Source: Puffinus mauretanicus (taxonomy: Eukaryota; Chordata; Aves; Procellariiformes; Procellariidae). From it: DNA of 64,000 nt. Under the pieces are notes generated by a model that worked only from the letters and a program-made list of their open reading frames with translations, had not been told where the DNA came from and ran no database searches. Shown here piece by piece: positions 37,789 through 51,000 of this stretch. How positions within the stretch are numbered: position 1 is the first letter of the stretch; each line of letters begins with the position of its first letter. Made by a program: the position numbers and the translations under genes. The DNA is taken from the NCBI GenBank assembly GCA_023333565.1, contig JAJKFH010003083.1, forward strand, positions 248,001 to 312,000, written 5' to 3'.

Positions 37789-38499
37789 CTGCAAAACAGC
37801 TATTGCTGTTAGTAAACATCCTACAAAATATACACTTCAGGTAAAAAATGCCTTCACTATTCCAATCTATCTCAAAAGCAAAGTAATTTCTCCTTCTCGC
37901 TCATTCACCGTTGTTCTCCCTGCCACATAAACAAGTGCTACAGGGAAAAAAACACAATAAAGATCCCTCTTTAGAGAACCAGAACAAATTCCTTCCTTAC
38001 TGCAAAGATTTAAAAAAGAAAAAAACTTACACACAGAACAACAAACAAATTAAAATGGTAAACAAAACATACTAATGTTTTTCCTGAGTTTTCCATTTAT
38101 CCTCAAAATGTTTCAGTTGCACACAGAATTTTAAGTATTGTATCGTCTTTAAAAGATAAGGATCATCATAATTTAAAGATAAATTTGATTTTCTCAACAT
38201 TTGAACATGAATGATTTTCTTTTAACAGACAATTGAGTTTGTAAGTCAAGTTTCAAAGTAGCTGGGTCTTCAGGGCTCTGAAGGATCTGAATTTAGGAAT
38301 TAAAACTACTTTTTTATATGTAAGCACCATTCTCTCTCTAACAGAATGCTGAAGGCAGCTCCATAGCCGTTTGGCAACCTCTGAACTTTTAGGGCATGAC
38401 CATCTTTCCTAAATTATCTGGTGCAACTCTTAATTCAGGGGCAAAGGACAAAGACAGCAATAAAATATCAAATCAAGGATTTAGGGTCTATTCTTGGCC

Positions 38500-38745
38500 T
38501 TGGTACCTTGTCACTGCAGCAGCTTTAGTTTCTCGCACCCTACGGCGCTGGCTTTTTCGCGTGGCTGCCCATCCTTCGTGAGTTTTGGGGACGCTGCGTG
38601 ACATGTAGGCATTCACCCGCAGCCTCGATTTGCTTGTCTCAGGGGGAGAAACCCGACAGCAGCCTGGGGCCGGGCATGAGATCCTGCGGGACTCAGCTAA
38701 TTCCACCGTGACACGGAGGAGTCCTCGGCAGCAGCCTGTGGTATC
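38500..38745. other. Second isolated CpG-rich patch with a strong plus-strand donor
   Basis: About 17 CpGs fall in about 240 bp of otherwise CpG-poor DNA. On the plus strand an acceptor-like GTCACTGCAG (38,512-38,521) and a strong donor, CCTTC|GTGAGT (donor GT at 38,578), bracket about 57 bp, so a small spliced exon or lncRNA exon is possible. A 72-codon minus-strand ORF (38,488-38,706) rich in arginine is probably a composition effect. Confidence 0.4.
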
Positions 38746-39973
38746 TCCGTTGCTGTTTCTGAGAAACTACCAGAACACCAAAGCAACAAGTGAATTCCTC
38801 CCGCACTAACATAAAGTCAAACCTTGCCAAAAGCTTACAAATTCTGCAACCATATTATACAAAATTATTTATAGTCTTAAAATTGGTGTTCCACCATGTA
38901 ATCAGATACCTTATCTTGTAATTAAACATAAGCTACTGTCTCACAGAACGTGTACTAAGGAGTACTGCATTCCAGGAAGAATTATCCCCAAAGCTTAAAA
39001 AAGAATACAAATTAAACTGCACATTTTTGTGTAGGAAGAGGAGGAGACTGGCATGAGGGAAAGGGGGTGTTACAGTGCTTTCAAATTCATCTATCTTGAT
39101 ATAGGTTATTATTACAGACAGATAAAATTTAAGCTATTTTGGTAGACTAATTGCTGTCTGATTTGAAGGGATGATCATATATCACAAAATTTAAGTCAGG
39201 TTCATGTACTCGAATGAATGAACGACAGTCAGAAAACCTACTAATGGAATCCTGTGAGCTAAATATGTGAACATTTGTTTCAAGTAGAGACATTTATCAC
39301 CAAGTTAGTGGCATTTTCTTTTCTAGTAACTAGAGAGTAGTTACTATCCCGTACATCCATATAAAGTCCAGTCTTCTGAACTTTCTAAGACCTTACTCCT
39401 GTAATATCTAAGCATTTCAAGGCCTTCAGTGCCTCTGTCTTCCCAGCAAACCTAAAAGCTTTGAAAAATCTCATTGTCTAGGACAGAGAAGAAAATGGAA
39501 CTCCCTATCCATGGGAAAATAACAAAGAGGTTTTTGAAGCACATCCAACTCCAAATCAATGCCAAGACAAAAGATGTTTTTTTCCCCTATTTCTTGTTTC
39601 TGGAAGAAAAGGTTGCCAAAAATATCAATTTCATGAGAATCAATACAGACTTTCTAGCTCACTAGGCTTCTGAGAGCATCCCCAGAAGATTTTCTGGGTG
39701 GGCAGTAACAGGGATACATACTCAATTGAAAAGATGACTTCTGGATTCACTGAATATTTCAAGTTTTCTGCAAAGAAAAACAAAAGCATCCTCTGTTCCA
39801 CACAGAAAAACAAAACTTTTTTTCTTTCAAAAAGTCATTCCCACTCCAAACTAACAACCACCCCGCTGTGGTTCTGGGGGGTTGGATCACCTAATTTTGA
39901 GTCTCTGGGAGTAAGCCTTGCAATCCAAATGCTGACTTTAACATTTGCATTTCTTATAATCAAATTATTAGAG

Positions 39974-40480
39974 TCAGCACACCAGACGTGTTTCAGAACT
40001 ACACCAAGCAATAGATAACGTGGAGGAAAGACGTGTCTGAAGTCCCAGCCCTCTCTTCTTGGGTTCGGCCCTGAACTTCAGCCCAGATACAGATGCTATT
40101 ATAAAACTCCGATTCAACACCTGAAAGTCACTGCTGGGCTTCTGCACTGCAGTCATATATTTGACAACCAATAAGTAAATCACAGCTTTTCTCTGGCAAG
40201 GATGGGAGTAAAGGGTGGACTTCTGAACGCACTTTACACAGTGATTTTCATGCAAAACACAGAACCGTTCCCTGGGAATTAGGACTTTGATTTTCACTGG
40301 AGCATCCATGTGAGCATCCAGCACCGAGCCAGGAAACAGACTTAGTCGTGTTCGCCCTTTTTCTGGCCCTGGAGCTCCCACTGCAGTTGCCTTACACACA
40401 GAGCAGGACAGCACGCTCTCCTCCGATGGCCACAGGAACAGTAAAAACAACAGAGAAACGGTGCAGAAACTCACAGCCAT
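39974..40480 (-). CDS. Candidate small secreted protein ORF, unrecognised
   Basis: From an ATG at 40,478-40,480 the minus strand is open for 168 codons, the longest ATG-started frame outside the CpG island. It begins MAVSFCTVSLLFLLFLWPS, a textbook signal peptide with a 12-15-residue hydrophobic core, followed by about a dozen cysteines, including SCSVC and HCVKC pairs. GC is raised here against the flanks. Against it: the ATG context is poor (T at -3), there is no clear polyadenylation signal close by, and I recognise no domain. The frame could be one exon of a larger gene, since GTAAGG and GTAAAG donor-like sites lie inside it. A chance frame of this length in 64 kb is also plausible. Confidence 0.22.
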   Translation of the reverse strand: MAVSFCTVSLLFLLFLWPSEESVLSCSVCKATAVGAPGPEKGRTRLSLFPGSVLDAHMDAPVKIKVLIPRERFCVLHENHCVKCVQKSTLYSHPCQRKAVIYLLVVKYMTAVQKPSSDFQVLNRSFIIASVSGLKFRAEPKKRGLGLQTRLSSTLSIAWCSSETRLVC

Positions 40481-40489
40481 ACAAGTCAC

Positions 40490-43071
40490 AGCACTAAATT
40501 AGATCTAACGTAAAATACTGTTGGCCAGTCCCTCCTGCTGTGCATTGCAGCCAGAGATTCCCCAAGACCCTTTCTTTCTTTTTTCACTGTCACATTGGTT
40601 TCCCTCAGGACAGCCTGATATCTCTTGGGTATCTCTTCTTCCCAGACTTAGAGGGTTTTTTGTTAATTCACTTTCAAACACTGCACAGAATTTACATTAG
40701 AACATATTACAGCTTCACTAATGGGATTTTCTGTTTTGTAGCTGCATGTTTTCAACTTTTTTTTTGCCTCCGAAAGGACCCCACGGTGGCAAATCCAATC
40801 AAGTTTCAGTACTGCAATCAAGCTTTATTGCTGTTGCGATTCCAGTTTGTTCCCAGGTGCAAAGTCATTACTGCATCCTCTTTCTAACACTGCATTGCAA
40901 GATTTTCTTTTAATCATTAAGAGCAGAGTGATTTGGCTTGTTCCTTTGATAATACCATATGAATGGGAGAACACTGAGAGTTCCTGCTCCTCCATTAAAC
41001 TTCTTACACATCGCAGGAATCTGGGTAATTCGCTTGCTCATTGTTTGGAAAAGCACAAAATTTCACCTTCATTTTCACGTTTTCTGTTGGAGCCTTTTGA
41101 CTTATTAAAACTGCTGGTACGAGGTGGACAGCTATGAATGTCAAACCTCTCTGCGTATTTGATGCCCGCTAAGAAATCTGTAAGCTAATATGATACATAT
41201 ATTCATGGTTTCAGATTAGTTCTTAATGCAAGGATATCGCTTTACACTCTCAGCTGCAAAGGCAGAAAGGTACAACAGTTCATGGCTTTTCCGTCTGTTG
41301 TATTTTTTCCCCTTTGTCAGATTTAGACCTAATTAAATCCCCTTGATTTTAAGAGAGTGCTCAGATCCAGCACAGACCCAGAAGTCTGCCCACATCCCCT
41401 CTGCCAGATGAAGGCTGCAGGAAAATGCATAATCTCGAGGACTGAATGTTGTGCAACTAAAGCCAAAAGGCCCAGTAACAACCCTGGCTCCTTGCGCTTG
41501 TCCTGTAAATATGCAGGCAGGTGAGAATGACAGGCGCTAGCTCTCGGCACCCTTCCACGCTTGCCCGTGATGATAAAAGACTCATGTGTTTCTAACGAGC
41601 CCAGCAGCCACCTCCAGGTCGGAGCTATCAATCATCACCAGCACAAGCTCCACACTGTTTTCAGAGAAAACTGAAGAGCCCTAAACCATCAGGGCCGGCT
41701 TTACTAATTATTTTCTCTTTTGCTTTTACATCCATGATAAAATGAGCTTGTGGGAAGCTACCTAAGCCATAGCTCAGGCTTGTACATTTTCAATATCTGC
41801 CTTCCAATTGGGTTGGCTCAAAATAAGCACCCAGAAGACCAGAAAGGATCTTAATGATTCTGCAAAGTAAGGATATTGGGATTTTACAAGTGGCTATTTT
41901 CTGTTTTCTCTGCTACATAAATGCTAATTCATGCATATATATTATTTCCCTCCTTCAAATTAACAGTTGTGTATAAATGGAAGGAAGAGTTCAAAAATTT
42001 CAGTGCTGCTGTTAGAGTGTGAGAAGACGATACTAATAGCAATTTTTTTATATATGTCTGTGGAGTGCCTTGAGGCTCCAACGAAGAACAGGTCTTTACT
42101 ATGCTAAGTTTTATAGAAACATAGAAAAAGCCTTGTTGCTGCCTCACAGACTTGTAATCTAGTATTTTGTTCTTTTTATTCCCACATTTATACTCACTGC
42201 CATACTGCTGCAGTTTTAGCCTCTCCTACAGTAGAGTTAGTAGAAAAAAAAAAATCGCTGTTAAAGTTACTAACAACTATCAGTAACAGCTAGTTACTTA
42301 TAAAAACCACAGGCTTTCTGCCTTTTTTGAAGCTAGAAGTAGTTATAGGAATGCCTAGTAATGGTCTAAGAAAAGAAAGATCAAACAGAGCTATTTTCTT
42401 ATTTCTAGACAAAAGTTATTTGAAGCTATTGCATCAAAAGTTGTTTATAACCAACTGCTCCAGGTATCAACTGCTCACAGTCCCATTTCCCAAAAGTTTG
42501 TAAAATGACTAGGAATGTACTTCATCATTACAGCACAAAGCCATATCCTGCAGCAAAATTAAATCTGGCTTAAATCAGTTTATTTCTCCATACCTTACAT
42601 TTTTGCAGTCTGAAATGCTTATTTTGTGCCTCACTTTCTAATCAGTGCCGTCAGCTGAAGCTTTCATATGTCACACAGTATTTAGTCCACAGTGGGGATT
42701 ATTTCTTTCAAGTATTTTAAGCAGAAATCAAACCAGCCATGATTCCAACTGCATGAACAAAGAGTACAGAGTGCAATATGCATTGCCCGGAACAGGCCGA
42801 CATAATCGGGAACAGGCATGTCTCGGATAAGCTCTGGGTGCTGTCAGGAAGTAAGTTTCGGACCATTAGATCAAGACCTGCTCGTCCTCGATGGGGCTGC
42901 CTGGGCTGATCAGCCTTGCTGGGTGCTCACTTCAGTTTCTCAGGGCAGAAGAAGCAGGCAGAGAGAGATGAAGCGACGCTATATTTGGTAGCAACCACGA
43001 AAGACGGCATGATATGATAAATGCTTTTATCCTGTTTTAAGAAGTACCTTCTCCTACTAACCCATACGTAC
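40490..43071. other. No gene seen
   Basis: AT-rich. Open frames at 40.5-41.6 kb have no paired splice signals or recognisable protein. Confidence 0.4.
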
Positions 43072-43204
43072 CAACAGTTGTATGTTGCATTTGAGCCAGG
43101 CGCTCGGCGGCAGCTACGTGCCGGAGCCTAAATGTGCTTTGCATCCTTCTCATGTAGCAACCCGGTGCAGGTGTGAGCCAGTCCCCTGGATGTAGGGCAC
43201 CTAT
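43072..43204 (-). other. Candidate internal coding exon, unrecognised
   Basis: The minus strand shows a strong acceptor, CTTGTCCCTACTGCAG, and a strong donor, GTTG|GTACGTA, 133 bp apart. One frame (phase 0 entry) is fully open and reads IGALHPGDW, then MRRMQSTFRLRHVAAAERLA, a basic, helix-like stretch. The other two frames have stops. The segment is CpG-enriched compared with its flanks. Nothing in it matches a family I know. Confidence 0.2.
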
Positions 43205-46200
43205 CTGCAGTAGGGACAAGCTGGACATGCCCGTGGGGACAGTATGAGGAGGTGACATCCTCCCTAGAAAGGCACTGACTCCGCTGGCTGCAGAAGCTCA
43301 AAAAAAATTCCTCCCTTTAAATGGTTTGCAAAGATTGCAGGCCATGGGGTCACCATTTTTATCTGTCTCTTTGAAGGTCATATTAAAAATTACGGCTGCG
43401 CACCCAAACTATTTTTTGGGATGCGTGGTAAATGCTTGCATGCCGTCAACCTACTGGCTCAGGTTTTAACACCAAACATGAATATCAGCAACGTTGTTCC
43501 AGGCAAACATTGCATGAATACAGCTGCTCTCCGGGAAATTCAAGAATGCACATTAGATTTCACTGCTGAGCTTGTTTCTACTTGCAAAACATCTACCTTT
43601 TTCACTTAAACTTCTATGGAATTATTTTGGTGCGTGGATAATGGAGGTGGGGAAAATTCAATCTTAATATGATGAAAACAACAATCCAAGAAGTAACAAT
43701 TCTAGCCCTACTAGATGTGACAGACAATGGGAGCATTAAAGATTTTTCCTTTTAAAAAGAAGTGCATTCTGCTGCTGCAGCACTGCAAAGACAGGATGGC
43801 ACTAGGAACAAACGTCTGCTCCCGTTTCTATTGTGGATCAGGATCCTCTCTGTAGGAGTTCAAAACAACCACCTGGAGCCGATCCAAAGTCTGTTTGAAA
43901 ATCAATGGGAGCTTTTACACCAGTTCTGGTGCATGTTGGATGAGCTCATTGGCTCCCAAAGTACAACTGTAAAGACGAAGAACATCCAAACACTAACTCA
44001 TGGTTTTATTGATTCATAGACAGGTTTTACTGTGCACTCCAAAAATGTTTATAGTGGCTTTTACTTCTTTATCTGGATTTTCCCGTATCTTGACATACTT
44101 AATTTTCTGCCTGAAAAGCAGAGCAGCAACGACTGAATCAACAGCTGCACTTCACTGATAAGGGATCAGTTAACAAATTGTGAGGGCTGTTGCTGTTTAG
44201 TTTTTGCTAACTAAACTTCTGCGCCATGAAGGAGTTCTGGCCCTGTTAACTCCAACTAGCCATGGTAATACTTCATACCGTGCATTTATGGAGTTTATTA
44301 TTACCTCTTTAATTCTCATGCAGCATTTGCAAAAGAGAGAAAGAAAAGTTTGTGTTTGCTGATGCTCTTCATTTTTTTCAGTAGAGCCCGATAAATATCA
44401 ACTGTTCCAACTTATATTCAACCTCTATATTCAACTTGTAAATGATCACTGAAAAAGATCATAAAACATATTTGCAATATGTGCAACTGCAGGCTGGGGA
44501 GTTGTCTTTCCCTTCCATGACGAGACAAGTGCTATGAGTATATACCAGATACTAATCTATACTCTTAGATATTGAGATACTTAGAGCAGAAGTATGCAAA
44601 CCCTGATGCTGTTGCACATTGGAAGAACAATATGAAGCCAGTAGTCTCGACTCACGACTCATCTTAGCACTATCATAAGTCACCAAAAAAATGGAAGTTG
44701 TGGAGAAACACTCTTTTCTGAGCTAACTTGCAGATCCTCTCCCTGAAGCTTATTGAAGCCTGTTCAATATCCTGGTGAAGGCTGAAACAGCCTCAGGATC
44801 TTTTCTCTTGTAGCACTGCCGGAGGCCCTCAGGGAGCTGTTACATACCTGGAGGCAGTCAGAACAGCCCGGATCCGCACAGCAGAAAAAGGGACAAAGAC
44901 ACAAACCCAGGTCACGGCTGAACAATTTCGCCAGCCTGCTGCCCTGGGGAAGGAGAAACACAGTGACATACTTTTGAAACCATGTAGCCTACTCTTCATA
45001 TACACAGCTCTATACTTTTCCCCTTCATCTTACTCTGTCCTCAGGAGGAAGAGCAATAAAGATGGAGTGTGTCCTGCAGGGGAAGAACCTATACACATAC
45101 ATATTGGACTACGAATCGAGATCTATGGAGTCCTCACACTTAGCCATGACCAGAGCGGTACCAAACCTTCCTCATCTCTATGACTATTATGTTAGACCTC
45201 AGCTTATCATTTACCTGTACCCTCATACAAAGTGACTGCTCATCATCTTGTAGGACTTCCCAGTACAGCCAGACACACAAAACACATTTTCTCCTTTTTT
45301 TTCTGAAGGCTTTGCTAAAGTCATTGAAGATGGAGAAGTCCCAGCACTTGCTTCAAGGTGAATTCACTGACCTGTTTCATCACACTGGAGACAGAGGTTT
45401 TCTGATGCAGCAGGTCAGTAAAATGCTGCATGCCTGAGCATCTATTTGCACACAGTTTCCCGGGTAAGATTATGGATATATATTTAGAGGTTTCATTATT
45501 AAGGCCTTTTAGGGATGCTTTTAATTCTGATGCACCAGCAGCAAAGAATCTTAACATCTTTATTCATATGAGCTAGACACATTAAGGTCATTGCATCCTG
45601 GGACACAGATGGAGTTTTGACTTCGCTTTATATTGCACCCAGCTACAGCTCCTCGTTCTTTCATCTCCATACAAAGCTGGAGCCTACAGAAGTTTCGAAA
45701 CAGCCGACATTGGGTATAAACCTCTCTTCATAATGAAGGGAAGCCTTGCAAATAAGGTAACAACACGTTATCACCAGAAGTCACTTACCACTTCGACGAT
45801 TTTTACAAGCAGGATAAAATTTAAATAAGAATGAATGGACAAACTTGCTATGTTGGATTCCACTAACACCACAACCCGTTGCACTCATTTCTGTGTCTCT
45901 TAAGAAGGGACTCTTATTACAGCATAGATTATGGCCATGCCATATGATGCTTAGATATAATATATCCCACTGCTCCTTCCTCAAACAGATATTGCTCTAC
46001 TTTAGTGGTAGAGATCCAGATGAATAAAACCAGCTTGAATGTATATACAACAGATTTATTTCCAGACCACCCAGATTTTCAAACAGAAATCTATATAGGC
46101 AAAACACAGTAACTCTTTTTCACAGCTTCTCTGGCACAGCTGAAGACTGGAAAAGCAGAGGAGAAGTAGCAAAGGATTTTATGATTTTTTTGTTTGAAAA

Positions 46201-47859
46201 TGTCCACTCCTCAAAATGTACTTGCCAGTTTTGACAACAATACGCTTTATCTTGCCTACATGATAACTGCCAGTAAGAGGGGTGCTGTAACTGGCAGCCA
46301 TGAGGCTATTGCATTCTCTTGGCCTCTCAGTTTGTTCTCTTTAGAGATCTGTGATTTTCTTCTATTTTAAGGAGGCAAAGCATTCAGTGGGCCACAGGCA
46401 GAGGGACCCTGTCTCATGCTTGAGCTGGAGTCAGAGCCTATGGTCCTGCACCAGCGAACCCTTTAAGTGCCTGTTACCAAAAAAAATGGTGGCATACTGC
46501 AGAAGAGGCAGCACTCTGTCTTGTGGAAATACAGAAAGTCTCCAGCGGCCACATGGCTAAGGCAATCTGTGCAGCCTTCAAGAAAGACATCATCAGAAAT
46601 ACAACTAACTGGCTACCTCAGCAAACGGCCAAGGATTGCAAAAGCAAGGGCTCTGTCAAGAGCATCCTTTCTGTGACTGGTCAGAAACAGGAATTGGAGC
46701 AGCTGTGGCAGCTCCTTGTTGTGCACAAGGGTATCAGAGAGGGTAAGGGAATTGCAGCGCTCCCATTAGCGCAATGCCCAACGGCGTGTGCCTCCATACA
46801 CCACAGACATATCCAAATCAGGCCAGCACAGAAGAGAGGCAAATGTGACATCAACCAACTAAAGCCCAACAGCCCCATTTCGGTCAGGGGCCCACAGCAA
46901 AGGTGCAAGTTGAGTCCAGTAATTTAATGCTCAGAAAAGTTAATCTGATTTTTCAACCCGTTCTCAAGACCTAAATCTGTCTTTGGCACAGCCCCTGGCA
47001 TGAAGCTCTTTTTTCCCAAGCCGTTATGTTGTTTCAACTAGCAAAAATGCTCTCTAATGTTTGACAAATTACTTCTGGCACATGTGTCAGCAAACTCGAG
47101 GCCAAGAACTAATTGGATGGGGAAGTCAAAAGCACACTTCACAAAAACTTCTGCTGTTGGTGCATTACAGTCATTTTGAATCACATGCTTATACCGTCTC
47201 ACAAAGGACAGCAAAAAGCTTTTAGAAGTGAAAAATTTCAGACATAGCTAACGGATACAAAGAGAAGTCATAAAAACTAATGGCAGTTCAGGAGAAAATG
47301 GTAATAGTATAATGTTGAATAAGATATTTACTTTTTAAAAAAAGAGCAGCCCTGCACAACACTTTTTCACTCTCATCTGCCTTAAGATCCAGAAATATAG
47401 AGCCTAATTAAAGGCGTCACCAAGGCATCCAGGCCATGAAGTTCTCTTGTATGCTTCTTCCAAGTACTCAAGGAAAATGCTAAGTTGGAAAATGGCTTGG
47501 CTAACTTTATCGGTGCTGCTTTTGATTTTATATTTCTGCACAGACTTCCTGTGCTTTGCACATGTGCAGAGTCCTTCTGGCTGTATAGTGAAGTGCAAAC
47601 TAGTGAATATGTCTCCTAGCAACATTAGCCCCATTTTATACTTCCCAGGGAAAGGAATGTTGATCGTTTTTCTTCCTCCTTATGATCATTTGCGTTACTG
47701 GGATGAAGATAAGGAACAGAGCAGCAGTGCACCCTAGAATTAAAAACAGTATGAAAGTTAAGCAATCCATGCAGTCAGTTTAAAAGATGATTTCTAACTA
47801 AATCTTTCCTCTTGGTGCTGACACTTCATTTCTTTCCTGCAGTAACATCGCTCCCTTAC
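43205..47859. other. No gene seen
   Basis: Ordinary AT-rich DNA. A plus-strand segment at 45,310-45,414 has a fair acceptor and a GTCAGT donor with an open frame, but the peptide looks non-conserved and I did not call it. Confidence 0.4.
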
Positions 47860-48006
47860 AGAAATACAACAGCTTTATAAAAGGATACTGCACATGCCGA
47901 CACCCTTGATAAGGATTGCTGGCATTGAGCTCCAGACTAAAACTGGCTCCGTGCTGGTATAGACACACATCCTCCAGCAGAAGCACAGCAAATGTTTCTG
48001 GGCTGG
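47860..48006 (-). other. Candidate internal coding exon, unrecognised
   Basis: The minus strand has an excellent acceptor (CTCCTGCCCTTGTTTCCAG) and a donor TTCT|GTAAGG exactly 147 bp apart, a multiple of three, with symmetric phase 1-1. The open frame reads SPETFAVLLLEDVCLYQHGA, then a possible N-glycosylation site in ELNASNPYQGC and a hydrophobic end (PFIKLLYF). This resembles part of a folded extracellular or lumenal domain. No family recognised. It is on the same strand as the membrane-helix candidate at 37.7 kb. Confidence 0.25.
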
Positions 48007-51000
48007 CTGGAAACAAGGGCAGGAGATGGGCCTGGGGGTCAGGGACAAGAGAAAAGCTTCTGGCTTCTCGGTTGGCTCTGTGCACCCTCCTTCAGAGTGA
48101 TCTCCTCCAGGGAGGACCAAGGGCAGCATAAAGCCCTTTAAGCTGGTGATATATCCTAGCATCACATTCGTAATGTAAGAACTGAAGTGCCTTGAATTAA
48201 GGGACACCACTAGTGGCATCAAAAATCATGTCTCTGAAAGCTAGAGACTGTTACATGGCATCTGACACCCAGAAGCTGAAAGGTGACTGGGTGAGGAGGG
48301 GATGGACAGGGAACATCACACTTCTCCTTGTGCATTTGTCGGGGCTTTCCGTCAGAGCGGTTTCCCTCATTTCCTGACTTTCTGCATCCTTTCCCCTGCA
48401 ACGAGAGAATTGCTAATAACCCAGCAGTAGGGCTGAAACTAATACCAAGTCAGTCACACACTGTCTTCAAGTGTGCACAAAGAGGGAAAGTGGGACTAGA
48501 GAAAAAGAAAATCCCCATCTGTACAATTGGAGGCTTTTGGGGATAGGTGCCATCTACCCACTCCTAACCCCAGGAGTTATTCAGCAGCTCTATGAGAAGT
48601 CAACAGTCACTTCTGTGTTGCAAAATGAGGAAACACCACTTACTGCAGGCAGGTTGAAGGGATTAAGCATTTGAATTTTGGAAGTATGAAAATGATGCCC
48701 ATAAAGATATTGTTGCCCTTCTCTTGAGCAACAGCAGAAAACAAGACCTTCTCAGTTCCGCTTTGAAGGAGAGGAGAAATCATCTTAAAAAAGAAAAAAT
48801 CCTCCCTGTGAATGTAGTTTGTTTCCAAGTCTTTTATACCAAAATCTTATCACACACATGCACACACTCACAGGCACCATGGTAAGGAGCTGTCAACATC
48901 GGGTAAGATCCCCTCTTGCTCATATCTCCTCTTTTAAGACAAAAGAGAGCCTCTTTGGCTCCAAGAAACAACACTGGTGAGAGATGCTGCTGTGACCCCT
49001 CCTGACTTAAGCTATAGTCTGTGATGGGGATCACCTTAAAGTCTCTATTTATCTGCATTTCATAAGAATTACACTGTCTCCTTTTTCTAGATAGATTTCT
49101 CACCTTTGTGCCTTCAGAGAAAAAAGTGCAAACAGAGGAACCTTGGAGTAGCCAGACCAAGTCACACCAAAACTCAGCCTGGTACAAGCCTTGTGCCTCA
49201 CAGCAGACAAAAATACACATCTACAACAGGGCATAAAAAGGCAGCGAGCATTCAGTGATAACTCCTTGTTACACTCTCTCTGCCTCCAGTTCTTTGTGGT
49301 TCAAGAACTTCTTAAGGGAGAATCAGCATCTTTAGGTTTAATAAGAAATTACCTATAGAAGGGCAGAAACCAGAAGGCATAAATAACTCCTTCTTTTAAA
49401 TAAATACAAGCAGGACCTGCCCACGCTGGGTGTGGATTCTGGACTGCTATGAAGTGCACTGCAGTGGTCCCGCAGCCTTTTGCACGACAGCCAGGTGGGG
49501 AGGGAAAAAAAATGCAGCCGAAGCCACGCTGCCCTGAACGAGGTCCCCGCTAGCATGAGAAAGAGCATGATGTGCAGCACAGCAAACAGCAGATGTGATA
49601 CAAATATAAGCGGAAAGCTCTGGTCATGACTCCTTCCACAAGTTTTTATTCCTCATAACATGGACAAACACTCTTCTACCTGTTCTTATCTTGGCCTGGG
49701 ATGCTGGAAAGTGTAATATTGTTCTTTTAATGACAGCTGTTCCACAGACTTAAAAACGTCTCAAATTAGAACTCTGTATTTTGCATTACACAAACAGATA
49801 TTGATATCAAATGGGAGAGGAATATTACAACTTTCTAGTGAGATCTACTATTCATTTCTAGCAGACAAAACTATGAACAGAAAAAAAACGCACCCTACTT
49901 CAAAACTCTTAAGAGAAGCGAGCACTTCTTTAATGTTTGCATTAAATGCCAATCTTTATATAAGATGAAATTTAACTGCCAGGATCCAATAGCTTTCAGG
50001 TACCTAACTTTTAAACTGCATGTTCTGCAAAACAACTGTGAATTATTGTTGGGAGCCTGAGGGCCCAGCAGATCTCTCCTGGTAAACCTCTGATTAAAGC
50101 CATCAGCAAAGGACACTCTTTCCACAACTTGTCCCTGTGTCAGACCAGCCCCTGGGTGCTTTTGGGTGACCCTGACCCTCCTGTTGGGGTGCTGGCAGTA
50201 AGACAGCACCTAGTATGGAGAGCTGCTGCTCCTTTAGGTGCTCTCTCGGTGTCTCTCGGCAACCCCAAACCAAAGAGCTACGCAAAAATAAAAATTCTTT
50301 GTAACATCCAAATAAAGGTAAGATAATTATAGTTGGTTTAAAGACAAACAAAATTAAATAAAACCCAGGTTTGAATCTATCTGGACAGCAAACAGTCACT
50401 TTAACAAGATAAACTTTGTGGGAGGGAGAGGGATGAACAAAAGACTCCTAATTTGGGGGGGGGGGTGAGCAGTACCATGGAGACAGTGTTCGTCAATACA
50501 CACAAGATACACACAAGAAAATATGAGGACAGTAGCTGCTGGCTTGCTTTTGTGACCAAACTGAAAGACGGTATCACCAGCCAAGCCTCGAGAGTGCCAC
50601 AAGATACTGATTGCAATCCCCAGCATTTACACGAAAATTTGGTTGTTTCTGCACGTTCAGCCATGGTGCTCCCGTTCCAATTTGAAAATTTGTTTTGATG
50701 TCAGAAGTTGAGCTATTTCAGCATCAACAGTGGAAGACAGGTGGCAAAATGAAAAGTCCCAATAACAGTGTGGTTTTCAGCTTTTCTGCTGGGCTCCAGA
50801 CCACCTCTATGGCATGCTTTAGCACCCCTTGTTGCACCCAGGCATGGCTGAATCAGAGGCAGGCAAAGAAACTCTGATATACCCTTTCAGTGTGGAAAGG
50901 AATAATAATATTGCTATATTTACTTCATCCTATAAATCTTCAACACACAAAAAACCCCCATCTGCATAGATGAATGATCTCTGCCACTCAAGTGCCTTTT

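Noticed and set aside
37448..37930. 160-codon plus-strand ORF
   Set aside because: Peptide looks random, has no splice or start support, and lies opposite a better minus-strand exon candidate.
45310..45414. Plus-strand acceptor and GTCAGT donor with an open frame
   Set aside because: Weak donor, peptide without character, overlapping open frame on the other strand.
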